From Hymenochaete sp. R1 (taxonomy: Eukaryota > Basidiomycota > Agaricomycetes > Hymenochaetales > Hymenochaetaceae): a stretch of DNA of 64,000 nucleotides. Under the pieces are notes generated by a model. The model searched no databases. It saw nothing but the letters and a program-made list of their open reading frames with translations, and had not been told where the DNA came from. The position numbers were made by a program, and so were the translations under genes. Shown here piece after piece: positions 48,404 to 60,800 of the stretch; the first letter of the stretch is position 1, and every line of letters begins with the position of its first letter. The stretch covers positions 1-64,000 of the forward strand of contig JAFREE010000014.1 in the NCBI GenBank assembly GCA_019400425.1, given 5' to 3'.

Positions 48404-51400
48404 ATGTCGATGAGAGCTGTGAGTTCTTAGATCCACCTTATGCATGTGGGATTATGCGCTGTATTGACACGCTGGCAATCTTCTAGATCGTAAAATGTAT
48501 GTGCTCTTCTGCTACGCTTATTGCCTAGTGGTGGGTATTGCAATTAATCTCGATCTGCATAATGCGGGAAATCTTTACGTGCACCGAAACGACATGCAAT
48601 TGGAATTGAAGCCGTCATCTCTGGCGACTCTCTCGTGTTGCGTAACACGACGCGCCCCGGTCCTGGGCAGCCGCCTAAAGAGAGGTGAGAGCCCATAAGT
48701 GCTCATGTTGGCTGGGATTATTGTCGATGCTAATGCGATGGTACCAGAATCTTGCATCTCGTTGACATCACCGCACCTCGTCTCGGGACACAGTCTCGCG
48801 AAGATGAGGTATGTCGACTCTACTTATTCTTATTCAGTAGCAAGCACCCCCTTTCTCGCGCTATATATAAATCTAAAACCATTTCCTAAAACACCTCGTG
48901 AACGCTCGTTCTGAACTAATACCGCAGCCGTGGGCCTTCGAATCGCGTGAATTTCTCCGCATGCTCTGCGTTGGCAAGGAAGTCAGCTTCACTTCTATCC
49001 ACTCGCTTCCGGCCTCCACAGATGACATCCCACGGGACCTAGGCAGCGCCGTTCTACTCCCGCCAGCATCGACTAATCCTAATTCACCTTCGCCGAGTCC
49101 GCTACCGCCGCTTGACCTGACATCGGAGCTCCTTCGCGCCGGTTGGGCAAAGACGAAGGAAGTGAAGCATGAGCCTACGGAGGAAGACAATCGGAGACTT
49201 GCGCTTGAGGAGGACGCTCGTGCTGGTGGAAGGGGGATGTGGAATCCGCAGGGGCCGAAGGTGGGGATGTTTCGACTTTTCTGTCAAGTCACGTGACTCA
49301 TGCAATCTGTGCAAGACGAGAGATGTGCATTACAATATGCCAACTGATTCTACTGCCTTTTTGCAAGAGTGGAAGGGCAAATCGCTTGATGGTGTGTTCC
49401 TTGATCCTTTGGTTTCTGAGCCTTGTTGACTGATCGTTCACTGAAGCGATAATCGAATCGGTAAAGGATGGATCGACGGTCCGTGCTCGACTTCTCATGC
49501 CCGATGGAGAACATCAGCTTGTAAACGTTGCTCTCGCCGGTGTTCGCTCTCCTCGGATCTCAATGAAACCCGAAGAGTCCTCAGAACAGTGGGCTGAGGA
49601 AGCTAGATTCTTCACCGAATCGAGAATTCTGCAAAGGGCTGTCCGAGTCCAACTTCTTTCGCTCCCGGCTCCAACCGCCACGCCCTTCCAATCAACGGCA
49701 AATGGCACTCCTCCGCCAGCAACAGCGAGTATCTTCATTGGAAATGGTATATAATCTTAATATTATTATACTCACATAATTGAGGCTGGACTCACTTCCT
49801 GAATAGTATTACACCCTATTGGAAACGTAGCAGAATTCCTTGTGGCAGCTGGGCTTGCCCGTGTCGTAGATTGGCACGCAGGTATGCTCGCCGCGAGCGG
49901 GGGTATGGAACGCTTGCGAGCAGCAGAGCGTGGGGCGAAGGACCGACGGGCATTCTTGTATGCTTCTATGCCTAGTGCTCCAAGCGCTTCGCGAGCTGGA
50001 ACAACGGGAACAACAACCAACGGGAGTCCGAAGAACTTCGAAGCGCAGGTCGTGAGAATTTGGACTGGAGAACAAGTCTCAGTCGTCCCGAAGAATGGGG
50101 GCAAGGAGAGGCGTATACAGCTTAGTTCGACGCGTGCACCGAGGTTCGTTGATCTTTTTGTGTTTGTAGCTTGCTAATGCGATAATTGACAACTAAGCTA
50201 ATTCCGTTCGCAGAGTTGCAGATCCAAAACAAGCTTTCTATGCCAACGAGGCTCGAGAGGTGAGCACGTGTGTCCTTCTTTCCGGGGGACCGATCTTTAC
50301 TATTGTACACGATCCAGTTTCTTCGAAAGAGGCTCATCGGCAAGATCGTCAAGGTACAGGTTGACTTTATTCGCCCCAAAGAAGGTGAATTCGATGAACG
50401 CGAATGCGCGACTATTCGATATGGGGGCAACAACTCGTGCGTATTTTCAGATTCATTCAAGCGCGTGAGACGAGTGAAGTTTCGCATGCTAGGAATATCG
50501 CGGAGCAGCTTATCGAGAAGGGTCTCGCGGCGGCTGTACGGCATAGACGGGATGACGAAGATCGATCCTCTGACTATGACAAGCTAATGGCTGCTGAGCA
50601 GGTGTTAGTTGTCTCTCCGGCTCAGAATTGCTCCATCAGCGTTGACTGAACGCTTTATTAGTGCCGCAGAAGCTCAGAAGGGTATTCATTCGGGCAAAGA
50701 TCAACCGGCCCCAAAACAACCCGTCAACATCTCAGATGTTCGTTATTTGTTTTTAGCTTTCTCATGAAGTTGTGAGAATTAACGTACACGAATTTTTATA
50801 GGCTGCAAGTCGTGCCAACTCGTACCTGTCGGGCTTCAAGCGACAAGGACGGATATCAGCCGTTGTCGACTTCGTAGCAGCTGGCTCACGATATAAGCAC
50901 GTCTTCCGGATCTCCGTCGTATGGGTTCTATTTGTCTGATGATTGATTTAGAATCCTATTACAGAAAGAGAACCAAACCTTCACTCTTGTTCTTAACGGT
51001 GAATTCCCTTCCGTCTTTCTTACATGGTAGGGTGTCTAAGGTGCTTTATTCCAGGTATCCGCTCCCCTCGCTCTTCCCGCAACCCATCCGAGAAGGGCGA
51101 GCCATACGGTAACGAGGCCGCCGAGTTCGCAACGCGTCGGTACATGCAACGCGATGTCGAGGTTGAAGTCGACGCTGTGGATAAGAACGGCGGCTTCATT
51201 GGCTCGCTCTACGTGAATAAAACTGAGAACGCCGCGCTGGGGTTGGTTCGGGAGGGCTTGGCGTCTGTGCATCCATTTTCTGCGGATGGATTGCCTTGGG
51301 CTAAGCAATTGTATGATGCCGAGGTACGACGACTTACTCAGAAGTCGATCTGTGTTGAAAGTTGTTTGAATTGTTATGACAGGCTTCCGCGAAACAAAAT

Positions 51401-52564
51401 AAGCTCGGGGTGCGTGGCTGTTGTTTACTCTGCATGCTTTGCTAACTTCCAATGACACTTCCCGGTGCAGATTTGGAAGGACTACGATGCGGAGGCGGAA
51501 GCAGCTGCTATCGCGGAAGAGGCCCAGTCCAATGATACCTCTGCGTTGAAGACGGAATATCTTGACATCATCATTAGTGACATCCGTTCACATAACGGAC
51601 TCACATTCTCAGTGCAAATCCTCAATACCGAAGGTTCGCGTTCTCCCTTACCTTCATTTTCACACATCCACTGGTCTGAATGGGCGATTTTTATTTGTGC
51701 GTCACAGGCATCGCCGCGCTCGAGAAACTCATGCACGACTTCTCCCTGCATCACCGCGGCGCCAACACCAGCGGGCCCACTCCCACGAACTTTATCCCGA
51801 AAGGCGGCGACCTCGTCTCGGCCAAGTTCTCTGACGGGCAGTGGTACCGTGCCAAAGTGCGGCGGGCGTCGCCACTGAAGAAGGAGGCGGAGGTGACGTT
51901 CATTGATTATGGGAATCAGGACACGGTGGCGTTTAAGGACATCAGGCCGCTTGACCCGAAGTTTAGGAGTCTACCTGGGCAGGCGCAGGATGCGAGACTG
52001 AGGTGCGTTCTTTTTCGTAACTTCTCGAGATACGAATAGGCATAGTTGGCTCCCCCCCCCCCCCCTCTTTCCCCCTTCTTCTCCGACACATTAATTCATT
52101 TGCTTCCGTCTTTGTTTCATCTCACTTATCTACTTCCGTCATCTACCCCGGACTGACGCTATACATTACACTTACAACTTTTTTTTTATCACAGCTTCGT
52201 CAAACTCCCCGACCCAACGAGCGAATACTACCCCGAATCCCTCGATCGCTTCAAGTCCCTCGCAGAAGGGCGCAAGCTCATCGCCAACATCGACGCGCGC
52301 GAGCCTTCCAACTCCGGCTCCGGCAGCACGCTCCTCCACCTCCGCCTCATCGACCCCTCCGATCCGGCCGTCGCACAAGACCCCACGGTGTGTATTAACG
52401 CGGATTTGGTGAGGGAGGGTTTGGCGAGTGTCGATCGGAAGGGGTGCGGGCGGTATTTGGGGAGCTATCCGGGGGTGGTGAGGAAGTTGAGGGAGTGTGT
52501 TGGGGAGGCGAAGAGGGAGAGGTTGGGGATGTTTGAGTTTGGCGACGTGGAAGAGGATGAGTGA
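48404..52564 (+). CDS. Tudor-SN (SND1/p100): staphylococcal-nuclease repeats plus Tudor domain
   Basis: The start gives [20 protein letters not shown] through two early splices, then [20 protein letters not shown] and [19 protein letters not shown]: the first SN repeat. Further SN repeats show at [40 protein letters not shown] and [14 protein letters not shown]. The Tudor domain is complete: [40 protein letters not shown] final partial SN repeat ends FGDVEEDE. Roughly 14 introns are present; one near the 3' end contains a 14-C run. In animals and plants Tudor-SN works in RNA metabolism, stress granules and RNA silencing. S. cerevisiae lacks it, while basidiomycetes retain it. SN active-site residues are degenerate, as is usual for this family. 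Confidence 0.94.
52052..52065 (+). repeat. Homopolymer of 14 C inside a Tudor-SN intron
   Basis: The run lies in the intron between the Tudor exon (ending near AQDARL) and the last SN exon (starting [13 protein letters not shown]). Confidence 0.9.
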
Positions 52565-53107
52565 GTGAGGGGAGGCGTTCTTGAAATACGAAGGTTACGA
52601 AAGATAATCAACTTTGGGTAAAATTACTTAGGGCTTGGGTGAAAATGGCTAAAGGCTGGTGCTTGTAATTGTGGAAGGATCCTTGCATACAACAAATGTT
52701 TTTGCAAAGTAAAAGTAAGGGATGATTATAATATCCTCTGTCGCCCGCTCCTGGGGGTAGGTTATCCTTCGGCGTTTCATTAGTTCGATAAGTATCAAAG
52801 CCCCCAGGCTCAGTCACTCATGCCGTCAACATCAATCGCAGACTATCAAATCATTTCTTTTTTATTCCTCATTCCATAAGACGAGAATCTACGCATCCAG
52901 AATTATAGACAAGGACTAACGCAAAAACTAAAACCTTCTAAGATTGGACTTCTCTCTTCTCCTTGACTAAGTACCATTATATTCTACGAACAAAAAATAG
53001 ATGGAGGACGGTATTAATACAAGAACGGGTTGAGTTCTTGCGTTTAGTCAACAGGGCTACAGCATGCGCGAATTAGTAGGTGTATGCAGAGTGAGGAGCA
53101 GGACGCT
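52565..53107. other. Convergent 3' spacer, Tudor-SN / sphingolipid C9-methyltransferase
   Basis: A 543-bp A/T-leaning spacer between converging genes, most likely two 3' UTRs. I see no repeats or coding potential. Confidence 0.5.
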
Positions 53108-54972
53108 TACAGGCAATCGATCTTGCGCATGCCGTGGAGGGAGGTGTGGCTCGGCACGCCTTCGATACGATGAACGGCGTTCAAGTTCTTGCGGAGGGTG
53201 AGCTGGAAGACTGAGAACGACCCTTGGCTACAAAAAAAAAGTGAATTTTACATTCATCTCGTTAGCTTCCGTCTCCACCAACGTCACGCCACACAAGAAA
53301 ATAAGAATAAGAAACACTCACCGAGAAATGATCGTCGAGTACGCGAGGAAGAACACCCAGATACGGTACCACCTCTCTCCGTATGCGGCGACAACGTTCT
53401 CCTTGTTCGATACCCAGTTCTGGTACCAACGGTAGATGGTCGCGGAGTAGTGGACACCGAGGACGTCGACGCTCTTGACCTCAAACCCGGCGGCCTCGAC
53501 TTGGTTGACGACCCAGCCGAGAGAGCAGGAGGCATCGGCGCCGGGGAAGACGTATTTGTTCATGAAAAGGCCCCTGAACAAGTTTTCCGAGATGTTAGAT
53601 GGAAGGTGGGATGGGGTTAAGAAGAGGGAAGAGGGGGGAACTGACCAGATGAGATCTTCGTATTGCCAGCATTGACGAATTCCTGCGACTTGGAGGAAGA
53701 AGACACCATTGTCGTCCAAGAGGTCGTAGATTTGCCTGAGGAAAGTTCCGTAACGACGAATGCCTACATGCTATAAGCAAAACCGTACAGACAAAAGTGA
53801 GCACTCTTTTCGTTGCGTGAAAATCAGAGTAAGGTATGTCCGCCTACCTCTGCCATCTCCAAAGCCGAGATCTTCGTGAAGCTACCAGGCCCACCCGGAA
53901 TCTCCCTGTAATCCATGCACAAAATCCTAGCCTTATCCTTGCTCACACCATTATCCGCAATACGCTTGGTTCCAAATGCCGTCTGGTGACGGGAAAGCGT
54001 CACACCCGTCGCGTCGCAACCAAAGTTCTTGGCGGCGAATGTGACGAGGGTACCCCAACCGCAGCCAATGTCGAGATAGCGGTCCGTGGGCTGGAGGTCG
54101 AGCTTGTTGCAGACGAGGGCAAGTTTGTTGTCCTGGAGCTGTTCGAGGGATTCGCAGCTGGTGGGGTCGAGGATGACGCCGGAAGTGTAGATCATGCGAG
54201 GGCCCAAGAACCTTTATACGAGTTAGCATAAGGAAATCGGAGCGACAGAATAATAAATACCAGCCGTAAAAGTCATCCCCTCCTTTGATATTGATATTTG
54301 TCAGAATATTGCTCTTTGACAAAAGTTGCATTACTCACGGTCGTAGTGGTCGCGAACCTGTTCTTCGTCCTGGCTCTGAGAGTGCATGACGACATCTGGG
54401 ATGAGCCTGGTGAGGACGTATTTGAAGAGCTCCGGAGTCATATTGAATGTTGCCCAGTCGTGACGCAGCTCCATAATATCCAGAACGTCACCTAAAAGTA
54501 ACAGGGAGGGAAAGTACAATGACACGTCAGTATGTCGAAAAAGAGTACCGAAGAGAAATTGTAAGGACCTACCCTTGAAGTCGACTTTGCCATCGAAGTA
54601 GGCGTCATGGAAGACTTGCATGGGAATCTTTTCCTGACCGCCGTAGTGTATTTTAAGGCCATAGTCATTGAAGTGGATATATTCTTCAATGTCCTTGCTG
54701 GGAAGCTTAACTTTTTCATTTATGCGTTTGCCATAGGTGCTCATGAACGTCCAGTAGGCGATAGTTACAGGTAGGCCGGAAAGAATGAGGAGGAAGACGT
54801 ATGTTTTGAATCCGCCGTACCAGACGATGGGGATCCATTTTTTGAGGAAGTAAGGAACGCCGAGGACGAGGGCGGCGAGGACGATGTTGGAAAAGGAGCC
54901 ATTGCCTTCTGCGAGGCCCTCAACGGGTGCGTTCTTGATTGCTGGGCTCTTTGAGACTTGGACGGACGACAT
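53108..54972 (-). CDS. Sphingolipid C9-methyltransferase (CFA-synthase superfamily)
   Basis: Start chosen at 54972 (MSSVQVSKSPAIKNAPVEGL). An in-frame ATG at 55140 would add 56 residues of poor conservation. Two membrane helices follow (SNIVLAALVLGVPYFLKKWI and TYVFLLILSGLPVTIAYWTF). Then come LPSKDIEEYIHFNDYGLKIH, ELRHDWATFNMTPELFKYVL, DHYDRGDDFYGWFLGPRMIY and the SAM-binding motif YLDIGCGWGTLVTFAAKNFG. ISALEMAEHVGIRRY supplies the catalytic-loop region, and the protein ends HTSLHGMRKIDCL. The enzyme methylates C9 of the sphingoid base of fungal glucosylceramide at the ER, a modification linked to membrane properties and growth. Five or so introns. The gene diverges from YIF1, with 245 bp between start codons. 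Confidence 0.94.
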
Positions 54973-55217
54973 CCTGGGTGAGGAGGTCGTGTGCAAAGTC
55001 GAAAGTCGCGGCCGTCGTTGAAGAGAAAAAAAAGGAAGTTGGCGAGACGCGGGGAGTATTTGTAGGCGTCGAGACGCGACGGACGACGCGGGATTCGGAA
55101 GCGTGTTGATTATGTAATACACAGATGGACCCACGGACACGTCTCTCTCCCTTCTTTCTCTCTGTACTAGTCTGTGTCTGTAGGTCTCAAGTAAGTCTGA
55201 GTTAGCTCATCTCGACC

Positions 55218-56564
55218 ATGACCAGTCCCTACACGACAGCATCCAACTCTCCCCCGCCCCTCCAACATCCAGTTCCAACGCACCCGGCTTTCATCCCAGA
55301 ACCTCCCTCGACTCCAAACTCTCCTCAGGGCTACATGCGCTACACGAGCTCCCCCGGAAACCAGTCTGTTCCACCAGCAAACTATTACGCGTCTACTCCT
55401 CAGCCACAACATTCTCAATCTTCAGCTGCTTATTCCGCTGCTCACGCCTCGCAATTTGGTTATGCCCCTGCTCCTGCTCAAGGACATGGTCAAGGACACG
55501 CTCATCCACACGCTCAAGGGCATCCGCAGCCGCAGCAATTGCCGCAGGGGATAGACTTTGCGCAGTGGGGTGTCAACCCGGCCACAGCCCATATCGGAAT
55601 GCAGCTAGGCCAGAGCGCTGTCGCCGCTGGCCAGGAGTACATGCAAAAGAACGTGCGTGTATCCAATCCATCTTTTTAATTTTGTCTTTTGTAACTGACT
55701 GACGTCGCGTCTGCTTAGTTTGGAACACATATCCCAGTGCCTCTGCTCAAACATCATTTCAACGTATCAAATGCCTATGTCATCAAGAAACTTCAAATTG
55801 TTCTGTTTCCGTGGAGGCATAAGCGCTGGACGCGTGTAAATAGGCCGACGGACCAAGGTCAGGGACAATGGCTTCCACCTCGAGACGATCTCAATTCTCC
55901 GGACCTATATATCCCAGGTGAGCGTTCTCCGTCTAATTCCCCCCGAACTCTCTCTAACGTTTTCATGCAGTAATGGCCTTTGTGACCTACATTCTCCTCG
56001 CAGCGCTCTACTCTGGTGTTCAGGACAGGTTCAACCCAGAGATTTTGGGAAGAGTGGCTACCCGCGCTCTTGTCGTCGTGTTGTGCGAGTTTGGATTCAT
56101 TAAGCTCGGCTGCTACCTGTTGAATATCTCGGGCTCAAGCCAGGTCACGGACTTATTCGCGTATAGTGGGTACAAGTTTGTTGGGTGAGTGCGACAATAT
56201 TCGAACCAGTTGCTGTCACTGTCGTTGACATTTGCGTTGGTATTCGTCTAGGGTGATTGCGACAGTTCTCTTTGCGTTCACAAATGCGAGCCGGATGGTC
56301 TACTTCATCGCTTTCCTTTACTCGTTCCTCGCCAATGGCTTCTTCCTGGTATGCTTATCTTATTATTTTTTTCTCATTTCTGTCTGACTTACATTTTCCT
56401 CTGCTTAGCTTCGCGCGCTAAAATACGTCGTCCTCCCTGATCCTCGTGACACGTCGACGCACGTTGGAACATTGTCGCCGGGCCAACGGAACAGGCGAAT
56501 CTGGTTTCTATTCACGATTGCGCTTTCGCAGTTCGTGTCGATGGGAATCTTGGTGCGGATATGA
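55218..56564 (+). CDS. YIF1: YIF1 family Golgi membrane protein
   Basis: The start gives MTSPYTTASNSPPPLQHPVP, a Pro/Gln/His-rich cytosolic leader of about 125 residues. The conserved YIF1 block follows: AAGQEYMQKNFGTHIPVPLL, KHHFNVSNAYVIKKLQIVLF, PWRHKRWTR and LNSPDLYIPVMAFVTYILLA. Then come about five membrane helices, with LFAYSGYKFVG and LANGFFLLRALKYVVLPD, ending FVSMGILVRI. YIF1 partners YIP1 and Rab GTPases (Ypt1/Ypt31) in ER-to-Golgi vesicle formation. Five exons with short introns. Normal length and motif content make the call firm. Confidence 0.94.
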
Positions 56565-56766
56565 GGATTCGCTACGAGGCATATTTTTCTCCTCTATATA
56601 TATCCCGACGTGATGATTATGATACACGCAAGATTTGGAATTTTTATTTCATCAGCGCAAAAATGGTGTGTAAAATGGGGGAAGAGTTGTGTGAAGGGGT
56701 GAAGAACTGGAGTATAAGGATACGTAAGATGTAAGACACGGAATGCAATGAACGCCTTTACTCCTG

Positions 56767-57523
56767 CTAAGCCTTCTTGATAAGCTGTTCGATTGTGGAT
56801 GCATTTGCTTTGAGCTCCGACCACTAAAGTAGTCATTAATACGAAAGCTCGCGAGAAAGAACTCGTGAAGATCACGTACTTGGTCTACCGACAACGATAT
56901 CCCCTTCTTTCCCGGTTTGAGGTCATCAGGATCGCCATAAAATTCTCGGATATCAATCAAGACGCTCCCTGTGGGACAAAATAGTATTTATAATTAATGT
57001 TAAGAAGTGCATTGCTGAAGAGAAGTGGGGAGATAACGCGCGACTACGGACCTTTGAATTTGCGCACCGTTGCGCGGCGTTTGTTGCCTAGGTCTACGTA
57101 TTTCTCCCCTTCGGTGTTGGTGAACACTGGAAATAACAACGATATCAGTATCTCTTATATTTTTAGTCAGAGAATAAATCTGCCATACCGTTCTTGTTTT
57201 CCACAAAAAAATGAGTCAAGCAGAAGTCAGAGAAAAGTGAGTACTGCAGAGAAACTGAGGGGCACCTTTGCAGTTCCTTTCTTCCCTTTTGATGTTGACG
57301 AATCTTCCGTGGTCTCGTTATTCTTGCTTTTTTCTTTCTTCCCTTTTGCAGGTTTCTTTTCTGTGTTCGATGCTGGGGATTTTTTGGGTCTCTTCTGCTG
57401 AGGTGGTTCGGAGTCCGCAGTAGTAGCAGAAGGGCTGGCTTCGCGCGAGTCTTCCGCGGCTCCTGTGGTGACATTTTCTTCCTCTTCTTCCTCTTCCTCC
57501 TCTGAGTGAGCGCGTTTACCCAT
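56767..57523 (-). CDS. SUB1: Transcriptional coactivator SUB1/PC4 (p15)
   Basis: The start at 57523 gives [12 protein letters not shown] followed by a run of nine or more Glu residues, then a Lys/Ser-rich disordered region ([20 protein letters not shown]). The PC4 ssDNA-binding domain is [56 protein letters not shown], ending EQLIKKA. It binds ssDNA and melted promoters and assists Pol II initiation, elongation and termination. Joining the leader to the domain in frame needs either a 4-nt micro-exon (AACG) or a non-standard donor near 57245; the rest splices normally. The gene diverges from TOM1. Confidence 0.92.
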
Positions 57524-57813
57524 GTTTTGTAGAGTAGAAGAAGGATAAGATGATGGTTTCTGCTTGAGCCGTGAACGCGTCAAGTAACGGGGAGAGAGGC
57601 GGGAGCGCGTCTGAGACTGTGATGTCACGCGCGCATTGAGTAAGCGTGGAAAGGACCTTCCCGATGCGAACGGGTGACGACGCCTCTGCTCATTCAAGAG
57701 CTCAGCTCAGCTTCAAGCGAGCGCCAGAGATCCCAAACGAACGCTTTCAACCCATCCATTTTCCTCCTCCACCGTTCTTGCACGCTCGTCGTGCCTAGAC
57801 AGCAAGAGAGGAG

Positions 57814-60800
57814 ATGAAAATATCCTCCAAACCAAAGCGGTTTGTCACCCCGGTGCGTTAAACTTTTCCCTCACCTGAGAAAAGGAAAACTGAATGAAAG
57901 CCCTTGGACCCTGTCTGTCTTCTACAGCATCCCCAGGTGGACGCGCTCATCGCACGCATCCTTGCGACCCCAACCGACGGCCTCGCTGCTCTCCTCAGCC
58001 CTATCGGCGCCTGGCGATGGCCCAGATCGGACCTCAACGCCTGGATCAAGGTCCTCGACAAGTTTGACACCGTCCTCGAAGAGCTTATTCGTGAATATGC
58101 TATCGACGAGTTCCAGGCGAGGCCATTCAGCCCACAGGCGAAAGAAACAGCATTGCTTGTGCTGCGCTTTGAGAGATTCTTACTTGAGAACTCGACGAAC
58201 AGGAAATTGTTTAATTCGTATGATGTGAGTTGGTTTTTTTTTCGATTAGGTGTATGCGCGTTTTGGTTGTTTCTCACATCCTATTTGCGCACTTCATTTT
58301 CTGACTTGTTGGCCTCTCCAGCGTTTAAGTAGTTTGTTATGCACATCTGATTTGGACGTCCTCGTTGCGACCCTCCTAGTCGTCCTTCGCCCGGCCCAGC
58401 AATACTCCTCACAACCTGGACTGGCGCAATCGCTACACATCTGCACGACGCGCCTCGAATTGCTTGCAAAGACTGTACCCACGTTACGAGAACATGCAAT
58501 CGACATGGTGGACTTGGTCAGTAAGAAAAGCGGGAAGTTGGCGAACCTCCCGCAAGAAGCGAGTGAAGTGAACTTTGGGTTCTACAAAAAGGGCACCGCA
58601 GAGGCACCAGTGTCGGTGTCGACGGGAGCATCACCGAAGAAGACGGAGAAGCATGTGGGCGCGTCGACGTCGTTGTCCGACGCGCGACCTTCGTTGCCCT
58701 CAACCTCATCAGCACAACATCTCGTCCAACTTGGACCCATCTCACAGTCGTCTCGACCTGCGGCGGAAATATTTGCTGACGCAGTCAAGACCCAGGATGT
58801 CCCTGAAAGTGAAAAGTTTGAGCTGCTCTGCCGCATCCGCATGGCGCACGCCCTTGGCTCAGGTAGAGAAGAAGCCCGAGAAAAACTGGTCATTGCGAGG
58901 CTTTTGGCCACAGCTATTTATTGTCATACGCACAGTGAAAGTCAAGCTCAGACTTCTATTTTCCTATACGACTCCGACGTCGTTAACAGAATCGCGGACC
59001 TCCTGCAACAAGACAATGAAGTTCCGATCATGGTGCAGATGGCTGCGATCTCTGCACTGGATGCCATCGGTCATTACAGAAGCAAAATCACGGAAGTATT
59101 GGGTGCAGTCAACGCCGGTGTGAATCACGGCATCCTCATGTCCCTCTTCCGCAAAACCGTCATCGAGATCTCCAATGCGGAGTCGACGCTGCCGAATTTA
59201 TTCGTGGATGCGCTGATATCGTTCCTCACGTACATCTCGTCCCATGCGAGCGGTGGGAACATGGTCATTGGTGCGGGCTTGGTGCCATTGTTGATTCAGA
59301 TTATTGGCATTACCCATGAGAAGAGGCTGCCGATTGTGTCAAAGGCGATGCAACTCATAGATAATGTGCTTTATGCGTTCATGAATGCTTTCCAGATGTT
59401 TTGCAACAGTAGGGGCGTAGAGACGTTGACGGATCGCATTGAGGTCTGTTTTTCTCTCTTTTTGGCTCCTATGCTTTTAGTATGACAACAACATGCTAAC
59501 CCTAGATATAGTTTGAAGTAAACCTTGGTGTAGAGACGCATGGATCTGATCCTGCTGCCAGTAGTGCAGCCAACGCGCATGGTATCATGCAGATCGTGCG
59601 GACGGGCGTGCTCAAGCATCTGCTGAGATCCATGCTCCGCATGATGCAGTCATCCGGGACTACAGAAGGGATGCGTGGGCTGATTGATTCATCTCTACTC
59701 AAGTCGGTTGAGAAGATTATTCAATACCGTGGCATCTTCGGACCGACTGTCCTCCCACTCGGTGAGTTTCCAATTATCAAGATTGTATTTTGTGTTTTCT
59801 AAAGGGTTTCCATCATCTAGCCATTAATATCGTTGCAACGTTTGTGCACAATGAGCCCACGTCGCTGACAGCTATTCAGGAGGCTAAACTTCCTGAGACC
59901 ATTTATCAGGCACTGGAAGCAGGCATCGAACCGTTCTTTGAGGTTAGGAAGCTTTTATTTCCTAAAGTTTGCCAGGAAACTAATGCAGCGTTTAGGTGAT
60001 CCAATCTATCCCAAACATCGTCGGTGCGCTAAGCTTGAATCAAACTGGGCAAGATCAACTCGTCGCCCGGCCATCGATCATCCCTGCCCTGTTTTCAATC
60101 TTTACCTCCGAAAGGCACCTCAAAGTGCTCTTGGACAAGGAGAACGCCGCGGCAGTAGGTAGCTCCATCGACGAGCTCATCCGCCACCATCCGAACTTGA
60201 AGCAGATCGTGTTCGATTCACTGATCTCTAGTTTGAAGAAAGTCGAGGATCTGGGTAGTACGTATGTCCCACCGGAGAATATAAGGCACTTTTACCGCTT
60301 GAGCATCAGTACGGAAGGGCAGGAGGACGTAGAGATGAAAGACGAGGCCCCTGCAGCTGAGGCAGTGGATGCAGCTGTGTCTGAAGTGCGGAGCGAGGTC
60401 GATACAACCCCAGACGATCCGTCGACCAAGTCCCATGACAACTTGGTTACCAGCTTTATCGACGTTATCGGAAGAGTATGTCGTTCCCTGTTCTTAATTA
60501 ATACCGATTTTGACCCTTTTGCGAAGTTCCTCGAGGGATTGTTCCAGCAGCATGTTCACTGCAGGGATTTCATAACAAGCACAAACGGTCTCGAGTGCAT
60601 CTCGCGTTTGATGTCACTTCCCTGTCTCCCGTACGACTACGCAAATGCGGTGCATTCCGATGCGCTGGTACAAGTCGTCCGAACCATGGTAGAGGCTGCG
60701 CCTTCAGAAACATTAGCACATCTCGCATTGAACGTGAAATCTGCCTTGGCTGAGACGAAAGAGTTCTGGGGCACGACCAACAGCGAGTCCAAGCTCCTCC

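Noticed and set aside
54973..55140. Extended start for the sphingolipid C9-methyltransferase at 55140
   Set aside because: The added 56 residues look like translated 5' UTR and lack the family's usual N-terminal features; the ATG at 54972 is preferred.
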